The position numbers and the translations under genes were made by a program. 64,000 bases of DNA from a virus, in the IMG/VR virus record IMGVR_UViG_3300035698_011327, positions 1 to 64,000 of that record; one strand, given 5' to 3'. Below the pieces are notes generated by a model that worked only from the letters and a program-made list of their open reading frames with translations, was not told the origin of the DNA and did no database searches. Of this stretch, positions 7,183-15,094 are shown piece after piece; within the stretch, counting starts at the first letter, position 1, and each line of letters begins with the position of its first letter.

Positions 7183-7557
7183 TTGAAAGAAGAATATACA
7201 GAGCTACGTCACGCAGCAGGGCTTCTTATGATCCTTGGACGGAGAAATGCTTGCCGGTACTGCCCGAAATTAATGATATCGAGTGGAACTGGAGAATCGT
7301 TTGAAGTCTGTAATCTTGATAGCGTTACAAGAAAGACGTGCGCATCGTTCATTGACCTCGACATTGTCCGTGAAGATAAATCGTTTTGTCCTTGTCACCA
7401 GTTAGGAGCTAAAGAAGTTATGAAGAGGACGTGGATTGCTCTTGAGGAGAAAGGCTATCTCGACAACTTTGAACCAGAAGATGAGCTTAATCCAGGTATC
7501 GATGACCCATTTAATACAGTCGAACTTATGGCTGGTGACGGCAACTACGGGAGATAA
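7183..7557 (+). CDS. Cys-rich protein, paralogue of 8171-8437
   Basis: A TTG start at 7183 is 8 nt from AAAAGGAGG. The 124-residue protein has CRYC, CxxF and CPCHQLG elements followed by TWIALEEKGYL. The 8171 gene has the same order (CATC, CREF, CPCSCFG, TWLALEAKGYI), so these are tandem-family paralogues with a probable metal centre. Function is unknown. Confidence 0.7.
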   Translation: MKEEYTELRHAAGLLMILGRRNACRYCPKLMISSGTGESFEVCNLDSVTRKTCASFIDLDIVREDKSFCPCHQLGAKEVMKRTWIALEEKGYLDNFEPEDELNPGIDDPFNTVELMAGDGNYGR

Positions 7558-7563
7558 TCTACA

Positions 7564-7725
7564 ATGACTGACTCCGAGTTGGATCTATTGTATCTGAAGA
7601 AACGAGACGAAAGACTGAGTAAAAGCAGAGACTCTGTGGTCCTTGATAGGATCATAAAGTTTCTGTTTCCTTTCGCAATCGGCGTCATCCTTGGATACGG
7701 ATGGTGCTGGAACGTATTTAATTGA
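7564..7725 (+). CDS. 53-residue single-pass membrane protein
   Basis: ATG 7564 lies just after the upstream stop. Residues 1-30 are charged. The C-terminal part (FLFPFAIGVILGYGWCW) is a membrane helix, so the charged N terminus is probably cytoplasmic. No family is recognised. Confidence 0.55.
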   Translation: MTDSELDLLYLKKRDERLSKSRDSVVLDRIIKFLFPFAIGVILGYGWCWNVFN

Positions 7726-7741
7726 AAAGGAGGTGATTTAA

Positions 7742-8158
7742 TTGAAGATTGAACTCAGCCAAAAGCAGATAGTAGGCATATTCTGCCGTAAGGTAAGAGA
7801 CTATGCTATGGGCTCCAAGAAAGGAACCTATAACTCTGTAGACCCTACTGCCTACGAAGAATATCAGGCACACTGTTGGATGTACTTTGGCGAAGGAACG
7901 GAAGATGAGCGTGAAGAAGCGTCTACCGTACACGTTAAAGACATAACGTGGGGAGTTGAAATCAAGATCGTGTCTAAAGATCGTGAAGAAAACGCTTACT
8001 TCGAGTGGCAAGACGGTGAGTGGTGCCGTGAGTCAGACGGATTCAAGAAATTCTTTATGGACATTCTGCTTAACGACATTGGCGAGCGAGCAGATTATAT
8101 GGATCACGAGAAGTCTACTGAAGAACGATTGCTTGATATGGAAGCTTACGATAGGTAA
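7742..8158 (+). CDS. Acidic protein, unknown
   Basis: A TTG start 8 nt from AAAAGGAGG gives 138 residues, acidic and without cysteine clusters. It lies between the two cysteine-rich paralogues. No family is recognised. Confidence 0.7.
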   Translation: MKIELSQKQIVGIFCRKVRDYAMGSKKGTYNSVDPTAYEEYQAHCWMYFGEGTEDEREEASTVHVKDITWGVEIKIVSKDREENAYFEWQDGEWCRESDGFKKFFMDILLNDIGERADYMDHEKSTEERLLDMEAYDR

Positions 8159-8170
8159 AGGAGGTGATTT

Positions 8171-8437
8171 GTGAAGTATACAGAAAAGGAGCACGCAGTA
8201 AACCTACTTGAGATGCTCAAGCACGAGAATCCTTGTGCTACTTGTCCTGCTGGTAGTCGTTTCTTTGATGATCTTGTCTGTAAGACGTGCCGAGAGTTCG
8301 TCTGGCTAATTGGATCAGGAATACCTGGAACCCGTTGCCCTTGCTCTTGCTTTGGACAGGATTATAGGCTAACCGTTGATAACCCTGAAGCCATAAAGAT
8401 AACATGGCTTGCTCTTGAAGCAAAAGGTTACATTTAA
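8171..8437 (+). CDS. Cys-rich protein, paralogue of 7183-7557
   Basis: A GTG start follows AAAGGAGGTGATTT. The 88 residues contain CATC, CKTC, CPCSC and a closing TWLALEAKGYI, matching the shorter core of the 7183 gene. Metal binding is likely and the role is unknown. Confidence 0.7.
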   Translation: MKYTEKEHAVNLLEMLKHENPCATCPAGSRFFDDLVCKTCREFVWLIGSGIPGTRCPCSCFGQDYRLTVDNPEAIKITWLALEAKGYI

Positions 8438-8452
8438 AGGAGGTGATAATCT

Positions 8453-8713
8453 ATGACCAAAGATACAGGGAAAGCCCTTGTGATACACAGCAAGGACTTT
8501 CCAGTAGTATCCATATCCAAAGAGGATATAATCACCTTCTTTAGGGCTAAGTACAGGCGAATGCCAGAGTTTGATGAGCGCCTTAAGGTCATAGAGAAGA
8601 TGACCGACCGTGATATGGAGGAGTTAGCTAAGAAGATGGAAAGAGAGTATGTGAAATCTGTCTTCTGGTTCGACCTTGAAAATATTTTCGAGGATGAGAT
8701 TATGACTAAGTGA
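8453..8713 (+). CDS. Small helical protein, unknown
   Basis: The 86-residue product starts at an ATG after AAAGGAGGTGATAATCT. It is highly charged and mostly helical. No family is recognised. It continues the same operon with a 15-nt gap. Confidence 0.7.
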   Translation: MTKDTGKALVIHSKDFPVVSISKEDIITFFRAKYRRMPEFDERLKVIEKMTDRDMEELAKKMEREYVKSVFWFDLENIFEDEIMTK

Positions 8714-8731
8714 ACGGAGGGCATAAGGGGA

Positions 8732-8845
8732 ATGCCATTTAGCTGGGAACAGCTTTGCTGTTACAAGTATCCAGATAAAAACCAGCCCTTGGGCGACATG
8801 CCTTTATGCCCTCACCTAATGCCGCAGCTACGGGTGTGGTATTAG
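8732..8845 (+). CDS. 37-residue peptide
   Basis: ATG 8732 follows TAAGGGGA. The peptide has four cysteines and a proline-rich C-terminal half. It fills the space between better-supported genes. Support is only the start site and position. Confidence 0.4.
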   Translation: MPFSWEQLCCYKYPDKNQPLGDMPLCPHLMPQLRVWY

Positions 8846-8895
8846 GTGGTAACGCTGATGTTGAAATCTTGCACACAATGAAGGGAGGTGATTAA

Positions 8896-9045
8896 GTGAG
8901 AGAATCAAAGTCGGACTTAATGTTGGCATTACTACACCTGATCGTTATGCACGCAGTCACGTTGGTATGGGTAAAGCTAACCTTTGGACTCTTATCAGCC
9001 TTTTGGCTGGCAATGGCAATCGATAACGCACGTAAAGGGAGGTGA
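8896..9045 (+). CDS. 49-residue membrane peptide
   Basis: A GTG start follows AAGGGAGGTGATTAA. One long or two short hydrophobic segments (LIVMHAVTLVWV, GLLSAFWLAMAI) suggest a small inner-membrane protein. Its 3' end supplies the ribosome site of the next gene. Confidence 0.55.
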   Translation: MRESKSDLMLALLHLIVMHAVTLVWVKLTFGLLSAFWLAMAIDNARKGR

Positions 9046-9049
9046 GTCG

Positions 9050-9352
9050 ATGGGAGCACATTTTGAAACGATTGTAATGTTCGCTACCGATGCTTCTGAT
9101 CTTGAAAAGCAATTCCAAGAGATCATGGAGCAATGTAGAGTTGAATACGGTACGAACCCGTACAGCGGAACTTGGGCAACTCTGGATGGCATCAAGATCG
9201 TCGAGCCTGAGCTTGTACCTGATGAAAGGAGCACGTGGCTTGTTCTTGCTGAAGAGTGGCTAATGGATAATTGCCAAAAGTGGGAGTACGCATTGGCTAT
9301 CTATAGCAAGAATGGCAGCGGATATGTGGTTGGCGGGTGGTTAGCAGAATAA
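9050..9352 (+). CDS. Small soluble protein, unknown
   Basis: ATG 9050 is 5 nt from GGGAGGTGAGTCG, so upstream in-frame starts are not used. The 100-residue product contains a region rich in tryptophan and tyrosine at its end. No family is recognised. Confidence 0.7.
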   Translation: MGAHFETIVMFATDASDLEKQFQEIMEQCRVEYGTNPYSGTWATLDGIKIVEPELVPDERSTWLVLAEEWLMDNCQKWEYALAIYSKNGSGYVVGGWLAE

Positions 9353-9365
9353 CCTGAAAGGAGGA

Positions 9366-9713
9366 ATGATGGGTGGACAACAGGGATTTGCTGTCGTTGA
9401 ATATGGTGGTGGCGAAGTACTAGATGACGGTGACTACGATAATGTATTCATACACACGGAAAGAAGTGCCGTCACGATTGCGATGAAGGCATGCATCGAA
9501 AGAATGACGGCCATGTGTAGGAAAGGGTGGGTTGACAACGATGTGATCGACAGCTACTGTGTCGTAGTTATGGATGCCTACTCCGTCGAAAACGATAGCC
9601 TAAATTGTGTTGGTGAATTAGAACAACTTTCACTCATAATACACAACGGGAAATTCTACTTTGAAGATCACATCGTAGAGTTGCTAAGCACGAGAAAAGA
9701 CTTAATGGGATAG
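9366..9713 (+). CDS. Small acidic protein, unknown
   Basis: Two ATGs (9366 and 9369) follow AAAGGAGGA. The second has better spacing, so the true start may be 9369. About 115 residues, acidic, with three cysteines. No family is recognised. Confidence 0.7.
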   Translation: MMGGQQGFAVVEYGGGEVLDDGDYDNVFIHTERSAVTIAMKACIERMTAMCRKGWVDNDVIDSYCVVVMDAYSVENDSLNCVGELEQLSLIIHNGKFYFEDHIVELLSTRKDLMG

Positions 9714-9726
9714 AAAGGAGGTGTAT

Positions 9727-10086
9727 ATGGCAGATGATAGTAAAATGATACGGTATCTTGAGGTGTCTACTTCTGCTCTTATTGCTATGGGTGATTTAGC
9801 CGGGAAGTGTGGAGAAGAAGGCCACAAGAAAATGTGGCTGAGGCTCTATGCTTCTATAGGAGAGAAAGATGTAGCTGATAGTATAGCCGATGTTATCTCG
9901 ATGTACTTCAAAAGACTTGATGACTTTGATATCGGTGGAGTAATAGCAGGAAGAATAAGTGAAATTGAAAAAGGTCTTGCGGAAGGCAATGTGACTATGC
10001 TCATTGAGACAGGTGGCAAATCAAAGCCAAGCATAGGCAATGCTGTAAGTAGAGCACTACAAGCAACAGGCGATGAAGATGAATAA
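9727..10086 (+). CDS. Small protein, unknown
   Basis: ATG 9727 follows AGAAAGGAGGTGTAT. 119 residues, probably all-helical and soluble. No family is recognised. The next tiny frame overlaps its stop. Confidence 0.7.
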   Translation: MADDSKMIRYLEVSTSALIAMGDLAGKCGEEGHKKMWLRLYASIGEKDVADSIADVISMYFKRLDDFDIGGVIAGRISEIEKGLAEGNVTMLIETGGKSKPSIGNAVSRALQATGDEDE

Positions 10087-10159
10087 CTTTGGCTTATTTG
10101 TTGTCTGGGTATTAGCCTACGTTAATATCCAGATCAAATCAACCAAGGAGAGGAGGTGA
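10079..10159 (+). CDS. Possible 26-residue membrane peptide
   Basis: ATG 10079 overlaps the end of the previous gene. The peptide is hydrophobic (LFVVWVLAYV) and then basic, and its last codons form the ribosome site of the next gene. It could be a real coupled peptide or chance. Confidence 0.3.
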   Translation: MNNFGLFVVWVLAYVNIQIKSTKERR

Positions 10160-10164
10160 TTTAA

Positions 10165-10509
10165 TTGAAAGAAGAAATAAGTGTTGAGCTGTTAGAGAAC
10201 ATCCTTCCGCACGGATCAGGGATAGACTCTGATTGGGAGTTCATCGAACACAAAAACGGCAACGTAACGTGTATGAATTCATTTCACGCTATGACGGAGC
10301 ACGGATTCTATGACGGATATATGCCGTTCAAGTTCAATGTCTTCAGGCGAACGGATGGTGCACTGAGCTTTGGCAAAGTAATCTGTAACGAGAATGTCAG
10401 GGTATCTTTCTTCGGATTAAGAGACTATCTGGACGAGACAATTTTCTGGCATCTAAGCAAGCTTGTATGGAAGGGAGGTGAGAAGGCATGTTCTATTTCT
10501 GGTTCATAG
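10165..10509 (+). CDS. Small protein, unknown
   Basis: A TTG start is spaced 8 nt from GAGGAGGTGATTTAA. 114 residues, soluble and histidine-rich in the first third. No family is recognised. It overlaps the next gene by 22 nt. Confidence 0.7.
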   Translation: MKEEISVELLENILPHGSGIDSDWEFIEHKNGNVTCMNSFHAMTEHGFYDGYMPFKFNVFRRTDGALSFGKVICNENVRVSFFGLRDYLDETIFWHLSKLVWKGGEKACSISGS

Positions 10510-10637
10510 ACAATACGATAGAAAGTAACATGCGGTATAGCTCATACCACCAAGTTATCTTTGATAAGTGCCGAGACAAAGTAGGTACCAAAGAATACTC
10601 TGTGCTTACAAGATGGGTTGGTAACAATAGAATGTAA
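10488..10637 (+). CDS. 49-residue protein, unknown
   Basis: ATG 10488 follows AAGGGAGGTGAGAAGGC within the end of the upstream gene. The aromatic N terminus (MFYFWFID) is followed by a basic segment. No family is recognised. Confidence 0.5.
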   Translation: MFYFWFIDNTIESNMRYSSYHQVIFDKCRDKVGTKEYSVLTRWVGNNRM

Positions 10638-10653
10638 AGGAGGTGAAGCTAAG

Positions 10654-10857
10654 ATGGGTGGAGATAAATTCTTTACAAGGAATAACTGTCAGAGATGTCA
10701 CTTAAACCTTGATAAAGGTAGGATTATGAGCTGGTTCACAGCAGAAACTATCTGTATGGACTGCTCAGCCGAAGAAGACAGGATCAAGCGTGACCTTAAA
10801 CGGCTAGGCAAAAACCCTAGCACCTATGAGGGATGCGGGTTTGTGCCGTGTAACTAA
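10654..10857 (+). CDS. Small zinc-finger-like protein
   Basis: ATG 10654 follows AAAGGAGGTGAAGCTAAG. The 67 residues contain CQRC and CMDC about 24 apart, plus two more cysteines near the C terminus. It probably forms one zinc site. It resembles other small CxxC proteins in this operon. Confidence 0.7.
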   Translation: MGGDKFFTRNNCQRCHLNLDKGRIMSWFTAETICMDCSAEEDRIKRDLKRLGKNPSTYEGCGFVPCN

Positions 10858-10871
10858 AAGGAGGTGGTAAG

Positions 10872-11123
10872 ATGGAGAGAGAACAGCTGAGATCTATTCT
10901 TGATAGGCACATCAAGAAGGTACAAGAACTTGTCGATTCAATCGTTGAGCACGGCGGTGTGCCGATAGACAGCAATGAGCGAAGGCTAATAAGAGAAGTT
11001 GTTAGCTGTAGCTGGCTGCCGGAAATGATGGATAAAGCGAAGATGTTCCTTGCTATGGGTAGCATTAAAGATGCTGATGAGGCATTTAAAAATATCATCC
11101 GCACGTTCGAAGATTTAACCTAA
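10872..11123 (+). CDS. Small helical protein, unknown
   Basis: ATG 10872 follows AAAGGAGGTGGTAAG. The 83-residue product is all-helical and charged, and could be a short coiled coil. It is the last gene before a hairpin and a new unit. Confidence 0.65.
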   Translation: MEREQLRSILDRHIKKVQELVDSIVEHGGVPIDSNERRLIREVVSCSWLPEMMDKAKMFLAMGSIKDADEAFKNIIRTFEDLT

Positions 11124-11174
11124 CGGGGCATACTGCCCAACATTGACTCATTCAACCGTAAGAGGAGAATACTG

Positions 11175-11510
11175 ATGGCAACACAGAAAGAGAAAGACGC
11201 TTTGGAAAAAGCACAGGCTAAGGCGAAAGACAAAGTTGGCGGCACGACTGCCAAGACCATCGACACGATCAAGTTCAAGAGTGGTTCCGGTTCCGGTATC
11301 GTGTTCAAGACCCTGGAGAAGGCCAAGGAACCCTTGACTATGAAGGAGATTGAGGATCGTGCCGTAAAGGCTGGTCTCAAGAATCCGGCAAGAGCCAAGG
11401 CTGTAACTAACTGGTTCGTAAACAATAATATCGCAATCAAGGATGCGAAGGGTTGCGTAGCCCTGGTAGAGAAGGGCGCTGTAGTTGAAGCACCTGCTGA
11501 AGCTAGCTAG
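11175..11510 (+). CDS. Basic winged-helix-like DNA-binding protein
   Basis: The 111-residue protein has a Lys/Ala-rich N terminus, then a segment resembling a winged helix (LTMKEIEDRAVKAGL, then NPARAKAVTNWFVNNN). Its composition and C-terminal half resemble the end of the 22876-23709 protein, so both may be histone-H1-like or chromatin-type DNA binders. It stands alone between a leader and a terminator at 11521, which suggests high expression. Confidence 0.65.
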   Translation: MATQKEKDALEKAQAKAKDKVGGTTAKTIDTIKFKSGSGSGIVFKTLEKAKEPLTMKEIEDRAVKAGLKNPARAKAVTNWFVNNNIAIKDAKGCVALVEKGAVVEAPAEAS

Positions 11511-11520
11511 CGTGCGTTGA

Positions 11521-11558
11521 GGTTATAGGCACGAGCAAGTATCGTTCGTGCCTATACC
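11521..11558 (+). terminator. Long hairpin after the winged-helix gene
   Basis: TATAGGCACGA pairs with TCGTGCCTATA, 11 bp with a 10-nt loop and no T-run. It probably acts as a terminator or mRNA-end stabiliser. Confidence 0.6.
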
Positions 11559-11593
11559 TGTACACACACTAACCTAGGAAAGGAGGTGATTGC

Positions 11594-11923
11594 TTGAAAA
11601 TGAAGTTCAAAGACCACGATCTTCTTGAACTCAGAAAGAGTAAGTACGATGACGGGCATATAGCAATTGCTGCTGTATATGACTCAGACAAGTCAGGTTT
11701 TGAAATACTGACAGTCGAGGCTCCTGACTTCAACTTTCCTTTTGATGAGGTTGCTATTAAGACGTGGGGCAGAGCGAAAGAAATGCTTGAAACGCTCTTT
11801 GATACAGGGTTGTTTGAAGACACTGGTAAGAGAGCAAGATCGTCGGAGAAAGGAGTTGTGACAGAGCTTTGGTCCATTACCAAAAGGAATCTGGCTAAAC
11901 TCCCAGACATACCGAACAAGTAA
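11594..11923 (+). CDS. Small protein upstream of AAA+ gene, unknown
   Basis: A TTG start follows AAAGGAGGTGATTGC. 109 residues, soluble, charged. It lies 24 nt upstream of the AAA+ ATPase and may act with it. No family is recognised. Confidence 0.65.
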   Translation: MKMKFKDHDLLELRKSKYDDGHIAIAAVYDSDKSGFEILTVEAPDFNFPFDEVAIKTWGRAKEMLETLFDTGLFEDTGKRARSSEKGVVTELWSITKRNLAKLPDIPNK

Positions 11924-11947
11924 CAACTAACCTTGAAAGGAGGAAAG

Positions 11948-13375
11948 GTGAGAAAAGAAATAAAAGCAGAAGCAATCCCAGGCTATCTCGCAGCTGGCTA
12001 CTCTGGCTTTATTATCAAAACAGCAGAGCCGGCAAGAGCAGCGAAGATGCTGAGCGACGCACTTGACGGTGCGAAGCGCAAGGATGGCGAGACCTATTCT
12101 GTAATGGAATGGAACGTCCTTAAAGGCAAGAAGTCATCGCCAATGGATGCGCTTGAAGACTTGACGAGTGAGGCTGGTGACTTTACGTGCGCCATCCTAC
12201 ACAACTTCCACTGGTTCATAGATACTCCTCCTGTTATCCAGAAGATCCAGAACGAAATGGATATCTGGAGGAACCAAGGGAAGGCTTTGATAATCCTGTC
12301 TCCTGAGGCACACCTGCCAATTGAGATCCGTAAGGATTTTATGTCACTTGAGCTTCCGTTGCCTGATGAAGGCGAGATCAGAACTTCTATGAAACATATC
12401 TCTGATTCAGCACGCAAGCCTGATCTTATGAAGGGCGACCTTGAGCCTGTTGTACAAGCAGCAAAGGGCCTTACCCAAACTGAGATTGAAAACGTGCTCG
12501 CCTTGTCGTTTACCTCTAAAGGGTGCTTCGATGTAAAAACAATCAACGAACAGAAGATCCAAACAATTGAAAAGTCTGGGTTGATTGAAGTCCTCAGGAC
12601 TGATAGAAATTACAGCGACATCCTTGGCTACGAGAAAGGCAAGCGCATCGTCTCTAAGATGATCAAGAAACGAACATCTAAAGGCGTGCTATTCGCTGGC
12701 CCTCCCGGTTGTGGCAAGACTCTGTTTATGGAGTGTACCGTTGGTGAGTTTGACAAGATTGGCCTACTTATTAACTTTGGAAGGTTGTATTCAAAGTTCC
12801 AAGGTGAAGGGTCGAACAATGTTGAAGAGATTATCGACGTTATTGAGGCCGTTGGCGATTGCGTTGTCATTATGGATGAGTTTGAAAAGCAGTTCGCAGG
12901 TGCCGGTTCTTCTGGCGATACCGATTCTGGTACAGCCCGAAGGATGACCGGACGGTGGCTCCAGTTTATGCAGGAGAAACCCGAAGGTGTCTATATGATG
13001 GGTACTTGTAACTCATTCAAGGGAATCCCTGATGAATACCTCAGGGTAGGTCGTTGGGATTCAAGCCCCTTCTTCATTGATATGCCTAATGAGTTGGAAA
13101 AACTTGCTATCCTTGACTACTATGTCAACAAACTAAAGCTTGACGTTAGCATTAAAAAAGCTGATCTCCCTAAGATGGAAAAGTGGACTGGTGCTGAAAT
13201 AGAGGGTATGTGCGGTATGTCTATGAACATGGACTGTAGCCTCAAAGAAGCAGCCAATTACATTGTTCCTCAAAACAAAAGGGGATTCGCTGAAGCCGAT
13301 GCTCTCAGAGAGTTCTGTATCGACGCTTCGGATGTCGTTGTCAAAGACGGCAAACGCAGACTCGACGTTGCCTAA
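11948..13375 (+). CDS. AAA+ ATPase, Ycf46-like, with RRLD tag
   Basis: GTG 11948 follows AAAGGAGGAAAG. Of 475 residues, the first 220 form a degenerate ATPase-like domain. Walker A (GPPGCGKT) then lies near residue 257, Walker B (VVIMDEFEKQ) near 310, a sensor-type TCNS near 358, and an arginine-rich VGRWD segment after it. This layout matches Ycf46-type AAA+ proteins, which remodel protein targets. Nearby DUF1257-, DUF2997- and DUF3150-like genes support a conserved functional set. The last residues, GKRRLDVA, carry the recurrent tag. The substrate is unknown. Confidence 0.8.
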   Translation: MRKEIKAEAIPGYLAAGYSGFIIKTAEPARAAKMLSDALDGAKRKDGETYSVMEWNVLKGKKSSPMDALEDLTSEAGDFTCAILHNFHWFIDTPPVIQKIQNEMDIWRNQGKALIILSPEAHLPIEIRKDFMSLELPLPDEGEIRTSMKHISDSARKPDLMKGDLEPVVQAAKGLTQTEIENVLALSFTSKGCFDVKTINEQKIQTIEKSGLIEVLRTDRNYSDILGYEKGKRIVSKMIKKRTSKGVLFAGPPGCGKTLFMECTVGEFDKIGLLINFGRLYSKFQGEGSNNVEEIIDVIEAVGDCVVIMDEFEKQFAGAGSSGDTDSGTARRMTGRWLQFMQEKPEGVYMMGTCNSFKGIPDEYLRVGRWDSSPFFIDMPNELEKLAILDYYVNKLKLDVSIKKADLPKMEKWTGAEIEGMCGMSMNMDCSLKEAANYIVPQNKRGFAEADALREFCIDASDVVVKDGKRRLDVA

Positions 13376-13384
13376 GGAGGGCAA

Positions 13385-13780
13385 ATGAACACTATAACAA
13401 AGTTTTACGATATTGGCGACACGGGTGTATCAGTGGCCCGTGTCGAAGGCCAAGGAGGGTCACACCTTGTTGGTATCATCGACGCTAGCTACCAAGACTT
13501 GGTTAAAGCATTTGGTGAGCATATGAGCGAAGGCGATGCTTACAAAGTAAGCGCTGAATGGGATCTTGATCTTATGTACGGCGGTGCGGCAATATCCGTC
13601 ACGATCTATGACTATAAGACAGGTAGAAATTACCTTGGTGCTGAAGGCGTTGACTACGAAATTAACCGTAAATGGCATATCGGTGCGGCCGGCAACGACC
13701 GCAAACATGCTATTGACTTTATTGAGATGGCGTTTGGTTACAAAATCAGCGTCGTCCAAAGACACGACAGAGGGAGGTGA
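13385..13780 (+). CDS. Small protein, unknown
   Basis: 131 residues, ATG 13385 after AAGGAGGGCAA and 9 nt from the AAA+ stop, so co-translated with it. Mixed alpha/beta composition. No family is recognised. It may be a partner of the AAA+ protein. Confidence 0.65.
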   Translation: MNTITKFYDIGDTGVSVARVEGQGGSHLVGIIDASYQDLVKAFGEHMSEGDAYKVSAEWDLDLMYGGAAISVTIYDYKTGRNYLGAEGVDYEINRKWHIGAAGNDRKHAIDFIEMAFGYKISVVQRHDRGR

Positions 13781-13784
13781 ATAG

Positions 13785-14039
13785 ATGCTGAGAGTATCGG
13801 TACCAAACCAGAGGTCTGCTACTTTCACCTATAAGTGCCCTTGTGATTCTATCGTTGAAGAAGGGGATGTGTTACATGTCTGCTCTATCTGTGGCGACTG
13901 GCTTTGTAAAGGGTGCTTCGATTACGACTCTAAAGGAGAGCCTGGAATCTATATTTGTGAAGAATGTGTCAGCATTAGCAAAATAGTAAGGCCAGAAAAA
14001 TTACACAACCGTTCAGAGACAATACAAGGAGGTGAATAA
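13785..14039 (+). CDS. RING/PHD-like zinc protein
   Basis: 84 residues with cysteine pairs in a RING- or PHD-like order: CPC, HVCSIC, LCKGC and ICEEC. Two zinc ions are likely bound. In phages such proteins may bind host proteins or nucleic acid. No ubiquitin-type system is seen here, so a ligase role is not claimed. Confidence 0.65.
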   Translation: MLRVSVPNQRSATFTYKCPCDSIVEEGDVLHVCSICGDWLCKGCFDYDSKGEPGIYICEECVSISKIVRPEKLHNRSETIQGGE

Positions 14040-14240
14040 ATGTCAAGAGTTGAAATCATTTTAGGTGACGATGGGTCAATCAAGTCAGAAGCCTTTGACT
14101 TTAAAGGTGCTACTTGTGAGGCTGCTACACAATTCCTTGATGAGCTATTCGGTGACGCCGACGAAGTGGAACATAAAACGGAGTATTATCTCCGCAATAA
14201 GAACACAGACTTTATCTGCGATAGCGATTGGTGCGGATAA
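14040..14240 (+). CDS. DUF2997-like protein
   Basis: The 66-residue product begins with the pattern of DUF2997 proteins: a beta strand, GDDGSIKSEAFDFKG, then a helix CEAATQFLDELFG. In many bacteria DUF2997 genes adjoin DUF1257 (Ycf35) and Ycf46-like AAA+ genes, and both are nearby here (18248 and 11948). The biochemical role of the family is not known. Confidence 0.65.
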   Translation: MSRVEIILGDDGSIKSEAFDFKGATCEAATQFLDELFGDADEVEHKTEYYLRNKNTDFICDSDWCG

Positions 14241-14246
14241 TATAGC

Positions 14247-14275
14247 TTTACTTTCTCTCAGATCCATAGTATAGT
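14247..14275 (+). promoter_or_regulatory. Promoter of small RNA A, TTTACT-N17-TATAGT
   Basis: TTTACT (14247-14252) and TATAGT (14270-14275). The -10 box lies inside a 41-bp dyad (14267-14307, TAGTATAGTTT/AAACTATACTA) that could be an operator or the 5' hairpin of the transcript. Confidence 0.65.
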
Positions 14276-14281
14276 TTGCTT

Positions 14282-14386
14282 GTCTGTAAAGCAAGTAAAC
14301 TATACTAAACAGAAAGCCCTGAGAGTCTTGTAGCGGTAACGCTATGAGGCGGTACTTGCTACCGCAGACAACTCTCAGGGTTTTTT
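14282..14386 (+). ncRNA. Small structured RNA A with terminator
   Basis: After the promoter, CCCTGAGAG (14317-14325) pairs with CTCTCAGGG (14372-14380) and is followed by TTTTTT. Inside are two arms: TAGCG-GTAA-CGCTA with a GNRA loop, and GCGGTA/TACCGC. The result is a three-way junction that is also an intrinsic terminator. The same architecture with compensatory changes is found at 25120-25190. Both precede genes that start with the same Cys motif. Confidence 0.7.
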
Positions 14387-14400
14387 ATTTAGGGAGTGCT

Positions 14401-14880
14401 ATGATGAAGAGGAAACCTAGAAAATATTGTGAATGTGGGTGCGGCGAAATAGTGAACCAAGGTATGAGATACCTATTTGGACACAACAGGATAGGAAAAT
14501 CAAATGCTGGAAATAAACACCCAATGTGGGGGAAGAAACACAAGCCAGAATCGAAAAGACAAATGTCTATATCGAGATCTGGGGCTAACAACCCTAATTG
14601 GAAAGGTGGAAAAACTTGGGAAACATACTGCCCAATATGGTTTACACCTGAATTCAAAGAGATGGTGAAAGAAAGGGATGGGCATAAATGTATGAACCCT
14701 TTGTGTAAAGGTCCTAGCAAAAGACTCGCAATACACCATATAGACTATGATAAGAAAAATTGTAGCCCGTTGAATCTAATATCAATCTGTAATTCTTGTA
14801 ATGCTAGAGCAAATTTCAACAGATCATTTTGGCAAGAACACTATAAAAACATAATAAGGGAGGTGGTAATGAATGAGTAA
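14401..14880 (+). CDS. HNH homing-type endonuclease with NUMOD3-like repeats
   Basis: ATG 14401 follows TTTAGGGAG. The 159-residue protein begins with a Cys motif (CECGCGEIV), then NUMOD3-like DNA-binding motifs (HPMWGKKH, NNPNWKGG), then an HNH nuclease (HKCMNPLC, LAIHHIDYDKKN, SICNSCNARAN). It belongs to the same family as the genes at 46509 and 48924. It is free-standing, consistent with a mobile endonuclease inserted between phage genes. Confidence 0.85.
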   Translation: MMKRKPRKYCECGCGEIVNQGMRYLFGHNRIGKSNAGNKHPMWGKKHKPESKRQMSISRSGANNPNWKGGKTWETYCPIWFTPEFKEMVKERDGHKCMNPLCKGPSKRLAIHHIDYDKKNCSPLNLISICNSCNARANFNRSFWQEHYKNIIREVVMNE

Positions 14881-15094
14881 AAAGCTGCCAAAACTCTTTA
14901 AAGAGTATGGCGAAATGCACTCTGAGGGGATAATCTCAATCGAGAATGTCCCCGCCAGAGTATCCGTTGGAGACTTAGGCATACAAATTGCTAAGGATGG
15001 TCGAGTATGGATATGTATAGATGGAGTGGCCTTCTTAAGATTTATGCCTAAGTCAAAATACAAAAAGTATAATGAACAGGAGGTGGTAAAATGA
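14873..15094 (+). CDS. Small protein, unknown
   Basis: 73 residues, ATG overlapping the HNH stop. Beta-rich middle and a basic end (KSKYKKYNEQ). No family is recognised. Confidence 0.65.
   Translation: MSKKLPKLFKEYGEMHSEGIISIENVPARVSVGDLGIQIAKDGRVWICIDGVAFLRFMPKSKYKKYNEQEVVK

Noticed and set aside
14401-14880. IscB/omega-RNA system for RNA A with HNH gene
   Set aside because: The protein is about 160 aa with NUMOD3-type motifs and no RuvC domain, and the RNA is far shorter than an omega RNA.
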